A DNA stretch of 63,817 nucleotides from Acidimicrobiales bacterium (GCA_029263215.1 JAJCXY010000084.1:1-63817), one strand, 5' to 3'; positions 17,668 to 26,651 are shown, counted from the stretch's first letter. The notes: generated from the letters alone by a model not told the origin. Translations and numbers: made by a program.

Positions 17668-20600
17668 TCAGCGGAAATCGCGCGATGCCGGCGCCTTGCC
17701 GACAGGTAGGGGCTCGAGCTTGTCGGCCACCACATTGATCACCCCCTCCTCCTTTTCGAGCCGACCCCGAATGAGCAGGGCCGGAGCACCTCGGGCGATT
17801 CGCTTGTAGCGCTGCCAGCACCCCTTCGAGATCACGACATTGATGAGCCCGGTTTCGTCCTCGAGATTCAGGAAGGTCGTACCGCCCGCGGTGGCCGGCC
17901 GTTGGCGATGGGTGACGACTCCACCTACGAACACCCTCTCCCCCGCCGCTTGATCCACCAGTCCGGTGGCGGTGACCACTCCCATTCCGGCCAACTCCTC
18001 GCGGATGTAGCGGGTGGGGTGACCATCGGGGGCGACACCGGTGGCCCAGAGGTCGGCATGGGAGAGCTCTTCGGGTGACATGCCCGGCAGGGTGGGTGCG
18101 TCGACACCGGTGATGATCCCCGGTAGGCGATCGGCTGCGGTCTGGGCCATCGCACCGGCGGTCCACAGCGCCGACCGCCGGTCGACACCGAAGCACCCGA
18201 ACGCTCCCGACGTGGCAAGAGCCTCGAGCACACCGAGCGACACCGAAGGCACCCTGCGGCGCAGATCCTCCACCGAGGTGTAGGGCCGCCCGGCATCGAT
18301 CTCAACGGCAAGGTCGTCGCCGAGGCCTCTCACATATTCGAGCCCCAGCCGCACAGCCCATCTGCCGGTTGAGTCGGGGGCCGCCTCCAACGTGGCCTTC
18401 GCGGCCGAGGCATTGAGATCAGGGGTACGCACCAACACGCCGTGACGGCGGGCATCGCCCACCAGGGTGTGAGGCGACCAGAACCCCATCGGTTGGGCGT
18501 TGAGCAAGGCGGCACAAAAGGCCGCCGGGTAGTGGTATTTGATCCAGGACGAGGCGTAGACGAGATAGGAGAACGAGACCGAGTGGCTCTCGGGGAAGCC
18601 ATAGTTGGCGAAGGCCGCGAGCTTCAGCCAGATCTGATCGCCTATGTCGTCGGTGATGCCGTTGGCCGCCATGCCCTCGAAGAAGCGTCCCTTCAGCTGC
18701 TCCATCCGGTCGCGGCTTCGTTTCGATCCCACTGCCTGACGAAGCTTGTCGGCTTCAGCGGGCGTGAATCCGGCAACGTCGATCGCTATCTGCATCAACT
18801 GTTCCTGAAACAGGGGGATACCGAGGGTCTTGGCCAGAGCATTCTCGAGAAGGGGATGGAGGTAGGTGACAGGTTCGAGCCCGTTACGGCGCCGAATGTA
18901 GGGATGAACCGATCCGCCCTGGATGGGGCCGGGACGAATCAGTGCCACCTCCACCACCAGGTCGTAGAAGCAGCGAGGCTTGAGCCGGGGCAGGGTGGCC
19001 ATCTGGGCCCGTGATTCGATCTGGAACACACCGATCGTGTCGGCCTTCTGGAGCATCGCGTAGACCTCCTGCTCCTGGGGCAGAGCAGCGAGATCCACCT
19101 CCACACCTTCGGTCTCGGCGATGAGATCGATGGCGTAGTGCAGCACCGACAACATCCCCAGCCCGAGCAGGTCGAACTTCACCAGTCCCGCCGCGGCACA
19201 GTCGTCCTTGTCCCATTGGAGAACGCTGCGGTTTTCCATGCGTCCCCATTCCACGGGACAGACCTCGATCACCGGACGATCACACATCACCATTCCCCCC
19301 GAGTGGATTCCCAGATGACGGGGGAAGTGCTCGATCTCGGCCGCGAGTTCGAGCACCGGCAGGGGAATGGAGGTATCGGGGTCGGTCGCGCCTTCTTTGG
19401 CACTGCTCCACCGGTCGACCTGTTTGGAGAAGGCATCTTGTTGACCGGCGGCGTAACCCAGGGCCTTCGCCATGTCTCGTATGGCCGACTTCGAGCGGTA
19501 GGTGATGACGTTGGCGACCTGGGCGGTGTGATGACGGCCATGACGCTCGTAGACGTACTGGATCACTTCCTCGCGTCGATCGCTCTCGATGTCGATGTCG
19601 ATGTCGGGTGGGCCGTCGCGTTCTGGTGACAGGAAACGTTCGAAGAGCAGGCCGAGCGAGACCGCATCGGCGTTGGTGATGCCGAGGGCGAAACACACCG
19701 CCGAGTTGGCGGCCGAGCCCCGACCCTGGCAGAGGATGTCGACCCGCCGGCAGAAGTCGACGATGTCGTACACCACGAGGAAGTAGCCGGGGAACCCGAG
19801 CTGGTCGATGAGATCGAGCTCACGGTCGAGCTGGGCCCAGGCTCCCTCCACCCGTTCGGCAGCACGGGAGCCGTAGCGCCGAGTACCTCCCTCCTCCACC
19901 AGGCGCCGGAGATGGGCCATCTCGTCGAGCCCATCGGGGCACGGATAGGGCGGCAGGTTGGGCGCCACCAGTGAGAGGTCGAATGCACACTCGAGTCCGA
20001 GTGCGGCGGCTCTTTCAACCACCCCCGGATAGCGGGCGAAACGAGCGGCCTGTTCTTCTCCTGATCTGAGGTGCATTCCCGCGGGAGGGAGCCAGCCGTC
20101 GATTTCGTCGAGGCTGCGCCGGGCCCGTACCGCGGCCATGGCCGATGCCAGGCGTCTTCGGGCGACGGAGTGATGATGGGCGTTGGCGGTGGCGACCACA
20201 TCGACCCCTGTGGCCATCGCCAACTCGACCAGGCCGTCGTTGCGGACCGAGTCGATGGGCAGGCCGTGATCCCACAACTCGACGACCACATTGCCGGTGC
20301 CGAAGTCGTCGACGAGTTGGTCGAGGGCTCGGCGCCCGGCCGCGGGGCCCTGCTCGATGAGTGCTTTCGGCACGGGACCCTTGCGGCATCCGGTGAGAAC
20401 CAGCCAATGGTCGGAGCCTCCCGACGCTCGTCCTGCGAGCTCTACGAGGCGTTCATAGGAGATGCGGGGCGCGCCCTTTTCCCCTGCCAGCTGGCCTTCG
20501 CTGATGGCGCGTCCGAGCAGGGCATAGCCGTGGGGGTCGCGGGCGAGCACGAGGAGGTGATTCCCGTTGGGGTCAGCAGGACCGGGGCGGGAGAGGTCGG

Positions 20601-21030
20601 TCGGATTCTGGTGGGGGCGGTCCGCCAGGTCCCCTGGCGGCGAAGACAAGGTGAGTTCGGCACCGAAAACGGTGGGTAGCCCGATCGCTCTTGCCGCTTC
20701 GGAGAAGCGAACGATTCCGTAGAAGCCGTTGTGATCGGTGAGGGCGAGAGCCTCGAGGCCGAGGCGAGCCGCTTCCTCGGCCAACTCCTCAGGGTCTGAT
20801 GCCCCATCGAGGAAGGAGAAATTCGAGTGGCAGTGAAGTTCGGCGTAGGGGACATCGCTGCGCTTCTTGACCTGCTCTCTGGGCGGTTCGTAGGCAGAAC
20901 GTTTGCGGGTCCATGCCGGGCTGTCGCTTCCGTCTCCCTCCCACAGATCACGGGCGCGCCCCGAGGGAGGTCGATCAGAGAGCGTGCGTTCTATGTCTCT
21001 CCACGAGACATTCGGACTGTTCCATCCCAC
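17668..21030 (-). CDS. dnaE2: Error-prone DNA polymerase III alpha subunit DnaE2 (ImuC)
   Basis: A 1120-residue C-family polymerase. The PHP domain begins ELHCHSNFSFLDGAS; the catalytic palm carries PDIDIDIES (two of the three Asp); the thumb/fingers and a C-terminal OB domain (VFVGGVVTHRQRPATAGG) follow. Length and N-terminus MGWNSPNVSW match actinobacterial DnaE2, shorter than replicative DnaE1. The start is GTG at 21030. DnaE2 works with ImuA' and ImuB in SOS translesion synthesis; both are encoded 3-5 kb away on the same strand. A LexA box lies 14 bp upstream. Confidence 0.95.
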   Translation of the reverse strand: MGWNSPNVSWRDIERTLSDRPPSGRARDLWEGDGSDSPAWTRKRSAYEPPREQVKKRSDVPYAELHCHSNFSFLDGASDPEELAEEAARLGLEALALTDHNGFYGIVRFSEAARAIGLPTVFGAELTLSSPPGDLADRPHQNPTDLSRPGPADPNGNHLLVLARDPHGYALLGRAISEGQLAGEKGAPRISYERLVELAGRASGGSDHWLVLTGCRKGPVPKALIEQGPAAGRRALDQLVDDFGTGNVVVELWDHGLPIDSVRNDGLVELAMATGVDVVATANAHHHSVARRRLASAMAAVRARRSLDEIDGWLPPAGMHLRSGEEQAARFARYPGVVERAAALGLECAFDLSLVAPNLPPYPCPDGLDEMAHLRRLVEEGGTRRYGSRAAERVEGAWAQLDRELDLIDQLGFPGYFLVVYDIVDFCRRVDILCQGRGSAANSAVCFALGITNADAVSLGLLFERFLSPERDGPPDIDIDIESDRREEVIQYVYERHGRHHTAQVANVITYRSKSAIRDMAKALGYAAGQQDAFSKQVDRWSSAKEGATDPDTSIPLPVLELAAEIEHFPRHLGIHSGGMVMCDRPVIEVCPVEWGRMENRSVLQWDKDDCAAAGLVKFDLLGLGMLSVLHYAIDLIAETEGVEVDLAALPQEQEVYAMLQKADTIGVFQIESRAQMATLPRLKPRCFYDLVVEVALIRPGPIQGGSVHPYIRRRNGLEPVTYLHPLLENALAKTLGIPLFQEQLMQIAIDVAGFTPAEADKLRQAVGSKRSRDRMEQLKGRFFEGMAANGITDDIGDQIWLKLAAFANYGFPESHSVSFSYLVYASSWIKYHYPAAFCAALLNAQPMGFWSPHTLVGDARRHGVLVRTPDLNASAAKATLEAAPDSTGRWAVRLGLEYVRGLGDDLAVEIDAGRPYTSVEDLRRRVPSVSLGVLEALATSGAFGCFGVDRRSALWTAGAMAQTAADRLPGIITGVDAPTLPGMSPEELSHADLWATGVAPDGHPTRYIREELAGMGVVTATGLVDQAAGERVFVGGVVTHRQRPATAGGTTFLNLEDETGLINVVISKGCWQRYKRIARGAPALLIRGRLEKEEGVINVVADKLEPLPVGKAPASRDFR

Positions 21031-21044
21031 CTCTTCGACCGTAG

Positions 21045-21060
21045 ACGAACACCTGTTCGT
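21045..21060. promoter_or_regulatory. LexA (SOS) box of dnaE2
   Basis: The 16-mer ACGAACACCTGTTCGT has perfect 6-bp inverted arms (ACGAAC / GTTCGT) around 4 bases and fits the actinobacterial SOS consensus CGAAC-N4-GTTCG. It sits 14 bp before the dnaE2 start. A near-copy precedes imuA'. Confidence 0.9.
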
Positions 21061-21181
21061 ACAGCAAGGCCTGAAGTCCCCAAAACCCCGGGCACAAGTT
21101 CACCGGCCCGTAGGCCGAGAGGTAGCGTTTTCCTAAAAGGAAGCCTGAACCAACCGACCAGTAGCTAAACGAACGCTCATC

Positions 21182-21199
21182 CGTTCTGTGTTCAGAACG
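21182..21199. promoter_or_regulatory. Perfect inverted repeat upstream of the S1C protease gene
   Basis: CGTTCTG-TGTT-CAGAACG, two perfect 7-bp arms around 4 bases, ends 12 bp before the start codon of the protease and just before its AAGGAG ribosome site. Its arms resemble half-sites of the LexA box (GTTC/GAAC) in inverted order, but the spacing and order differ, so another dimeric regulator or an RNA hairpin in the leader is as likely. Confidence 0.5.
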
Positions 21200-21211
21200 C
21201 AAGGAGACGAC

Positions 21212-22801
21212 ATGCGACGAACGGCCCTCCTACTCATGGTTTTCTCCCTCCTGGCTGCTGCATGCGGCTCGGGCAGCGAGACCACCGCTCCGGGCACCAC
21301 CGCGCCCACCACAACGGTGGCCGAAACCACCACCACGGCCGCCCCTGCCACCACGACACTCCCCGCGGAATACGACATCGCCGCGCTTGAGCAGTCGGTG
21401 GTGAAGATCCTGGCCCAAGGCACCTTCATCGACCCCGAGATCGGTATCCAGTTCAACAGCGCCGGACTCGGAACCGGTTTCATCATCAGCGAGGACGGGC
21501 TCGTGGTTACCAACAACCATGTGGTCACCGGCGCGGCCCTGCTCCAGGTGTGGGTGCCGGGCGAGGACGAACCCGTCAACGCCCGAATCCTCGGCGTGAG
21601 CGAGTGCTCAGACCTCGCGGTGATCCAGCTGAGCGGCGATGGCTATTCCCCGTTGAGCTTCCGTGACGACCCGGCCACCACCGGACTCGATGTATACGCC
21701 GCCGGCTATCCGGCCAGCGACGCCTCCACCATCGAGGGAGTCGACTACACCCTCACCAGTGGCATCGTCAGCTCCCTCACCGCCGATGGCGAGACCAACT
21801 GGGCATCAGTGGATGATGTGCTCGAGCACGACGCGAGGATCAGGGGTGGCAACTCCGGCGGCCCACTCGTCGACGAGAACGGCGAAGTCGTGGCGGTCAA
21901 CTATGCGGGCATCGACGCCAGCGACCAGAACTACGCCATCAGCATCGCCGATGCTCGACCAATCATCGATGAGCTCGTCGCCGGCAACGACGTCGACTCC
22001 ATCGGCGTCAACGGACAAGCCATCTACGACGCGGAGTTCGGCATCAACGGCATCTGGGTGGCCAGTGTCGAGAGCGGTTCCCCCGCGAGCGATGCCGGCA
22101 TCGAGCCGGGCGACATCATCACCAACGTCGAGGGTCTCTTCATCGCCACCGACGGCACCATGCGAGACTATTGCGACATCCTCCGCACCAAGGGCCCCGA
22201 CGCCACGATGTCGATCGAGATCCTGCGCTACGCGAGCGATGAGTTCCTCGAGGGTGAACTCAATGGCGACACACTCGTGCAGTCATTCTCCTTCGCTCAG
22301 GAATTCGACGACGAAGTGGTCGGCACAGGGCCCGACGTCGGCACTTATGCGGACTACATGACCGTCACCGACGACACCGGACTGATCACGGTGTCGGTGC
22401 CGACCGAATGGGGCGACACCAACGGAGCACCCAATCCCACCTTCGGGCCGAGTATCTACGCAGCCCCCGACCTCTCGGGTTTCCTCGACACATGGGCGAC
22501 GCCCGGGATAATCGTGGAGTCGAACCCCGACCTCACTTCGGCTGACCTGCAAGGTGTGCTGAACGAGATGGACTACTCCAACGCGTGCGTCTATGAAGGC
22601 GCCGAACCCTACGAGGACGTGCTCTACACGGGCACGTTGGAGCTGTGGTCGGATTGCGGCGGAATCGGAACGATCGCGGTGGTGTTGGCTGTGACTCCCT
22701 TCGACGGCAGCTACGTGATCCGCATGATGTTCCAGGCCGTCGACGACCGCGACCTCGACGCGGCCGACCAGGCGTTGGCTTCCTTCGTGGCGAACGTCTA
22801 G
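21212..22801 (+). CDS. S1C (HtrA/DegP-like) serine protease lipoprotein with PDZ domain
   Basis: A 529-residue exported protease. The lipobox LLAAAC puts the lipid-modified Cys at residue 18, followed by a Thr-rich linker to about 52. The trypsin-like domain has the complete triad: His103 (TNNHVV), Asp134 (SDLAVI) and Ser215 (RGGNSGGPL). A PDZ domain follows (about 275-345: GIWVASVESGSPASDAGIEPG as key segment), then a C-terminal 180-residue domain of unknown fold. ATG at 21212 has AAGGAG 7 nt upstream. It sits between the two parts of the mutasome and may be part of a stress response, but carries no LexA box itself. Confidence 0.92.
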   Translation: MRRTALLLMVFSLLAAACGSGSETTAPGTTAPTTTVAETTTTAAPATTTLPAEYDIAALEQSVVKILAQGTFIDPEIGIQFNSAGLGTGFIISEDGLVVTNNHVVTGAALLQVWVPGEDEPVNARILGVSECSDLAVIQLSGDGYSPLSFRDDPATTGLDVYAAGYPASDASTIEGVDYTLTSGIVSSLTADGETNWASVDDVLEHDARIRGGNSGGPLVDENGEVVAVNYAGIDASDQNYAISIADARPIIDELVAGNDVDSIGVNGQAIYDAEFGINGIWVASVESGSPASDAGIEPGDIITNVEGLFIATDGTMRDYCDILRTKGPDATMSIEILRYASDEFLEGELNGDTLVQSFSFAQEFDDEVVGTGPDVGTYADYMTVTDDTGLITVSVPTEWGDTNGAPNPTFGPSIYAAPDLSGFLDTWATPGIIVESNPDLTSADLQGVLNEMDYSNACVYEGAEPYEDVLYTGTLELWSDCGGIGTIAVVLAVTPFDGSYVIRMMFQAVDDRDLDAADQALASFVANV

Positions 22802-23979
22802 TTCGAGACGAGGGAGCGGAGATACACCGCTCGCACAGCCAACGCTTCGCGCACCTCGGAGGTCATCTCCTCGGCGAACTCGGCGCGGTAGGCCTCGTCG
22901 GTGACCACCTGCACCGCGAACTGGAGACCCGACATCATCCCGATGAATGCAGACACCAGCACGAGCTGTCGGGTGAACACCACCTCACCGCCGAGCACCG
23001 ACCAGTAGATCGCCCAGTCGTCGGAGCGGGTGAGTTCCCCCGCGGTGGTCCACTGTAAGAGGGTGGTTTCTCTCACCGTGACCAACCCGAACAACATGTA
23101 GAAGAAGGCGATCACCAATGCCACCAGGACGATCTGAATCGCCTGGGTGACAAACAGCAGGAGCCCGACGTTCCACTCGGCCTGACGGCCGAGAGCAGCA
23201 GCGTCGGGCGGATCGGCGGTGTCGGACGGCACGAACTCCTCGGCGGGCGTGCCGACACACCGAGGCCTCACATCCGACCAGGCGGAGAAACGCGCCAGAT
23301 CGACGGTGATGCGCCTCACCGAGACGCTCACGAACGCTCCTCCGATGCCTCCTATGAGCACCACGACCGCGCCGAAGAACGGCAAGGAAAAGTCGTTGGC
23401 GACCTGCCACATCTCGGCATTGAGGAAGATGAAGGCGGAGAAGATCAGCAGGATCGGTAGGGATTTCATGGCGAGGGTGGCTATCTCGCCGATTTGGGCC
23501 CTGATCTGGCCCACCGACCAGCTCAGCATCGGGAACAGACCCCAGGAGGTGATGATGTAGGCGAGTGTCAGTACCACGGCGTTCACGACAACGATGGTGA
23601 CGACGTTGTCGAGGACCGTTCCCTCCGCTCCCACCGCGGTTGGGATCACGGGAAGGGCGAAATAGAGAAGCACTTCGAGAGTCCCGATTTCGTCGGGCAG
23701 TTGAACCAGTCGACGGCCGCGGAGTCGGTTGACCAGAGCCAGACCACCGAGCATCACGGCGATCCCGCCAAAGAACGCCAGGGCCTGGCTCCAACCCGAC
23801 CAGCGGTCGCCGAAGGTGAGAAAGAACTCGGCGAACACGACAACCATGAGGAACGGGGCGGTGCGGGTGAGGACGTCCTCGGTGGCGGAGTACTGATCGA
23901 TCAGGTGGGGAAGGCCACGACGAACGAACCATCGCTCGCAACGATCGCGGTGAACGGCGGTGGGCGGCACAGCGACCAT
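22798..23979 (-). CDS. Polytopic membrane protein of unknown function
   Basis: A 393-residue protein with about six to eight hydrophobic helices (APFLMVVVFAEFFLTF; FFGGIAVMLGGLALV; VVTIVVVNAVVLTLAYII; PILLIFSAFIFL; FFGAVVVLIGGIGGAFV; IVLVALVIAFFYMLFGLV; LVLVSAFIGMMSGL). It ends 4 bp inside the tail of the protease gene and begins 10 bp after the imuB stop, so it can be cotranscribed with imuA'-imuB and thus be SOS-inducible. The start at 23979 (MVAVPPTAVHRDRC) avoids overlap with imuB. No family recognised. Confidence 0.7.
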   Translation of the reverse strand: MVAVPPTAVHRDRCERWFVRRGLPHLIDQYSATEDVLTRTAPFLMVVVFAEFFLTFGDRWSGWSQALAFFGGIAVMLGGLALVNRLRGRRLVQLPDEIGTLEVLLYFALPVIPTAVGAEGTVLDNVVTIVVVNAVVLTLAYIITSWGLFPMLSWSVGQIRAQIGEIATLAMKSLPILLIFSAFIFLNAEMWQVANDFSLPFFGAVVVLIGGIGGAFVSVSVRRITVDLARFSAWSDVRPRCVGTPAEEFVPSDTADPPDAAALGRQAEWNVGLLLFVTQAIQIVLVALVIAFFYMLFGLVTVRETTLLQWTTAGELTRSDDWAIYWSVLGGEVVFTRQLVLVSAFIGMMSGLQFAVQVVTDEAYRAEFAEEMTSEVREALAVRAVYLRSLVSN

Positions 23980-23989
23980 GATGCTCGCA

Positions 23990-25546
23990 TCAGTCCCAAA
24001 CCGCGGTGATCCACCACCTACCCCCTTCGAGTGCCAGCAGACGGGCCACCCCATCGTCGGCGATCATCTGGAACCTTGCCTGGCGGCGATGACCTCCTGG
24101 ATCCCACCATCGCTCGTCGACAGGCCAAGGACCGGCCCAGGCCGTAACCACCTGCTTTTTGCCGTCGATCATCAGGCAATCAGGTGATGCCGACAACCGG
24201 CCGCGCCCATCAACGGTGACGGGCCGCCCAGCGGCATCATGGACATCGACGCTTCCAGGATTGCGAAACACCCTGGTGGGCGACGGGGTGGGTAGGGCGC
24301 CCGGCCACGGCGGGGCCTCAGGGTCGCTGGTGAGCGAACGGCCTCTCAGCTCAACCGTTGCCGATGGCACAAGGGTGAGCTGCTCATGGGCATGGCGACC
24401 TCCGCGGCGTTCGGGCACCATCACCGCATCAGCACCGAGCTGACCCTGAAGGCGGGCCGCCACGCGAGCAGCCCGTTCATCGATCTCGGTCTCACCACCC
24501 CAGAAACCGAGCTGGCGGCCGGTGGCCGGTATGAGCTCATCGGGAACCAGTGCCACTCGGGCGATCCCCCCGCTTGGTCGGGTGGCAGCCGAGCCGTTGA
24601 GCCAACCGTCGAGTTGCCAGCGCACCCGGTCGGCCACTGCCGCGTCGGTGAGGGCACCCTCGTGGCGCCACAGGCGGATCAACTCCTCGCCGTGTTCGGT
24701 CTGGGCTTCTATGGCGACACGAACACAGGTGACCCCCTCCTTGCCCAGGCGCCGATGGAGTTCGTCGGCGAGGCTGCGAGCGACGAAGGCAACCCGGTCG
24801 ACCCGATCGGCAGGTGGATCGATCTCGGCCGCCACCGACCAGTCGGCGGGTGGGAGCCGAGCATCGGGAGGACGCTCATCGAGGCCAGCGGCAAGCCGAT
24901 GCGCTCCCCTTCCTTCGGCTCCGAACCGGGCCAGCACATCGCCGACCGGAAGAGCGGCGAAAGCCCCGAGGGTGCGCACGCCCAACCGGATGAGCACGTC
25001 GCTCAGTTCGGGACGCTCGAGAACACCAATACGCATCGGGGCGAGAAACTCCGCGGCCGTGCCCTCCTCGACGAGCCGAACAGGGTCGGCGGCGCGGGCT
25101 GCGAGCGCGGCAGCAAAAGGCCCATCGGCCACTCCGACCTTCACTTCTGCTCGGCCTTCTAATACCTCCCCCATTCGGTTTCGCACCAGGTCGGCAACAG
25201 CCGCATCACCACCGAAGTAACGCGATGGGCCGCGGACGACGATGGCACAGGCACCAGGGCGAGTGACCTCGACTCGGGGAGAGATGTCGTCGAGCGAGGC
25301 GACCACCGGCTCGAAGAGGCGGGCCTCTCGAGCCTCATCGCGATCGTGGATCACCAGTTCGGCACAGCGGGCCTGGGCCGCTCTACGGCGAAGACCACGC
25401 TGAACGCCCAGGGTGCGAGCCGCCAGCGATGCGGCCACCACACGGTTGGCGAAAATGACCGCGGCCGGCTCATTGAGCGGGCTACCGGTGGCCACGACAG
25501 GCCAGTCAGGGCACCAAGCAACGAGGGTGCGAACCGGTGCGCTCAT
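23990..25546 (-). CDS. imuB: ImuB, catalytically altered Y-family polymerase homologue
   Basis: A 518-residue DinB-like protein opening MSAPVRTLVAWCPDWPV. The Y-family palm is recognisable (FEPVVASLDDISPRVEVTRPG), but the catalytic SIDE signature is replaced by VTRPG, as in ImuB proteins, which lack polymerase activity and act as a hub. An HEQLTLVPS segment (about residue 385) resembles a beta-clamp-binding motif, and a C-terminal region (WWDPGGHRRQARFQMI) is the ImuB-C tail that binds ImuA' and DnaE2. The start lies 1 bp after the imuA' stop, so coupling is tight. Confidence 0.92.
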   Translation of the reverse strand: MSAPVRTLVAWCPDWPVVATGSPLNEPAAVIFANRVVAASLAARTLGVQRGLRRRAAQARCAELVIHDRDEAREARLFEPVVASLDDISPRVEVTRPGACAIVVRGPSRYFGGDAAVADLVRNRMGEVLEGRAEVKVGVADGPFAAALAARAADPVRLVEEGTAAEFLAPMRIGVLERPELSDVLIRLGVRTLGAFAALPVGDVLARFGAEGRGAHRLAAGLDERPPDARLPPADWSVAAEIDPPADRVDRVAFVARSLADELHRRLGKEGVTCVRVAIEAQTEHGEELIRLWRHEGALTDAAVADRVRWQLDGWLNGSAATRPSGGIARVALVPDELIPATGRQLGFWGGETEIDERAARVAARLQGQLGADAVMVPERRGGRHAHEQLTLVPSATVELRGRSLTSDPEAPPWPGALPTPSPTRVFRNPGSVDVHDAAGRPVTVDGRGRLSASPDCLMIDGKKQVVTAWAGPWPVDERWWDPGGHRRQARFQMIADDGVARLLALEGGRWWITAVWD

Positions 25547-25547
25547 C

Positions 25548-26243
25548 TCAGCCGGCGCTTGCCGGTGCGCCGGTGGGGCCGGGCAGAAGCAAGCGAGCAG
25601 ATCGGGGCCGAGCCGCGGCCCCCCGCCCGCCACCATTGATGGTGACCCGTCGAGACCGGAGCATCCCGTGGCCGATTCCCAGGCCCACCCATTCGGAATG
25701 GGCAACATCGAGCTGTACATCGGCGCCGGGGCCCCACCGACCTCCGGTATGGATCATCACTGACCCGCGCTCACGCAGCCGGGCAGTGAGACGGCGGGCG
25801 TCGCCGGCGGCGACCCGGTGGCGAGGGGCCACCAGCACCACATCGACCGAGCCGACAAGGGCCGCTACTGCCCCCGCCCATGAAGATGGTTCCGGCGAGA
25901 CAACGAGGAGTCGTTCGAGAGCGATCCCGGCCTCCTCGGCCGCTACGAGTCCCAGCTCGGGCTGGCCCACGATCGCTGTCCACGACCCCGCTGAGGAGGG
26001 CCCTGCGGCCAGGGCGAGAGCGAGAGAAGTTGCCCCGCCCATACCGTTGACACCCACAACAGATCCGCGCCGCAACGCTCCACCGGGCAGGAGGTCGACC
26101 AGCTCGGGCAGGACAGGAAGGGTTCGCTCGCGGGCGAGCGCCATGGGCGCAACACGATCAGCGACGAGGCGAAGCCGGGCCTTACGGTCGTCGAGTGCCT
26201 CGGCGGGGTCGATGATGTGAGGAAGTGACTCCGCTGCGGCCAT
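25548..26243 (-). CDS. imuA': ImuA' (RecA-like mutasome protein)
   Basis: A 231-residue RecA-superfamily protein. LPGGALRRGSVVGVNGMGGATSLALALA is the region corresponding to the Walker A loop, but the canonical GxxGxGKT is degraded, as in ImuA'. Together with ImuB and DnaE2 it forms the mycobacterial-type mutasome. The ATG at 26243 is chosen because a LexA box occupies 26254-26269; the GGAGG before it is very close to the ATG. Confidence 0.85.
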   Translation of the reverse strand: MAAAESLPHIIDPAEALDDRKARLRLVADRVAPMALARERTLPVLPELVDLLPGGALRRGSVVGVNGMGGATSLALALAAGPSSAGSWTAIVGQPELGLVAAEEAGIALERLLVVSPEPSSWAGAVAALVGSVDVVLVAPRHRVAAGDARRLTARLRERGSVMIHTGGRWGPGADVQLDVAHSEWVGLGIGHGMLRSRRVTINGGGRGAAARPRSARLLLPGPTGAPASAG

Positions 26244-26253
26244 ACCTCCAGTA

Positions 26254-26269
26254 TCGAACACTTGTTCGT
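26254..26269. promoter_or_regulatory. LexA (SOS) box of imuA'-imuB
   Basis: TCGAACACTTGTTCGT has the CGAAC-N4-GTTCG core with perfect 5-bp arms, 10 bp before the imuA' start. It shares CGAACAC-TGTTCGTA with the dnaE2 box, so both operons should respond together to DNA damage. The divergent possible selenoprotein gene begins 74 bp on the other side. Confidence 0.9.
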
Positions 26270-26342
26270 ATCTGGCAAGAAGACTCGCCCTGGTTCACGA
26301 CACCCGAGGAATGCCCAGAACACCTAGAGTGTTGACTCATAT

Positions 26343-26651
26343 ATGCAGCTTCACGTCACCGATCAGGCAGCCGCGGTCATTCGCCGCAAGGGCGGCACCG
26401 CCGTGGTCGACCTGCTCGAACCATTCGGTTGAGGCAAGAAGTTCGAGGTGTCAGTTGACACAAGAACAAAGGGTCGGCGCCTGGATAGCTACCGCAAGCA
26501 GCTCGTCGACGAATCTACCCTGCTGTACGACGCCGACCTGCTGAAACTGCCGGTCGAGTTGACCATCACCACCGGTGGCTTGTTCGGCGGAAGACTAAAA
26601 GCAAAGGCAGACGGCCTCAACGGAGCAGCCTGCCCGATCCAGCTGCTCTGA
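26343..26651 (+). CDS. Possible selenoprotein (HesB-like / CC-Se motif type) with in-frame TGA, or nonsense-mutated gene
   Basis: From ATG at 26343 one frame runs to TGA at 26649, interrupted only by TGA at codon 30 (26430-26432). The first 29 residues (MQLHVTDQAAAVIRRKGGTA, then VVDLLEPFG) and the 72 after the TGA (GKKFEVSVDTRTKGRR at first) form one continuous product of 102 residues. The N-terminal pattern (IT-D-A--I--KGG----V) and C-terminal pattern (Y----D---L--L-L---LTI) recall the short HesB-like CC/Se-motif proteins, whose Cys/Sec would fall at the TGA. A SECIS-like hairpin starts 15 nt after it. No selenocysteine machinery lies in the window, so a nonsense mutation is not excluded; the stretch after the TGA could also restart at GTG 26448. 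Confidence 0.55.
26442..26641 (+). repeat. Repeat copy A (parent of the 26-33 kb repeat family)
   Basis: The 3' two thirds of the possible selenoprotein gene. It is the only copy joined to a full 5' part. Copies B (27897), C (30483), E (31069), D (32796) and a fragment F (29473) share the same start at a TTCGAGG-TCAGT-GAC element. The block CAGCTCGTCGACGAATC is identical in A, B, C and D. Confidence 0.85.
26448..26461 (+). promoter_or_regulatory. SECIS-like hairpin after the in-frame TGA
   Basis: GTGTC-AGTT-GACAC forms a 5-bp stem with a 4-nt loop whose second base is G. The loop begins 20 nt after the TGA. Bacterial SECIS elements usually have the loop 16-37 nt after the UGA, at least 4 stem pairs and a G in the first two loop bases, so the element fits. 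A short palindrome can arise by chance. Confidence 0.4.

Noticed and set aside
26499..26545. attC-type fold for the repeat (GGTCGGCG paired with CGCCGACC)
   Set aside because: The pairing exists in copy A but is not kept in B, C or D, so a conserved integron attC is not supported.
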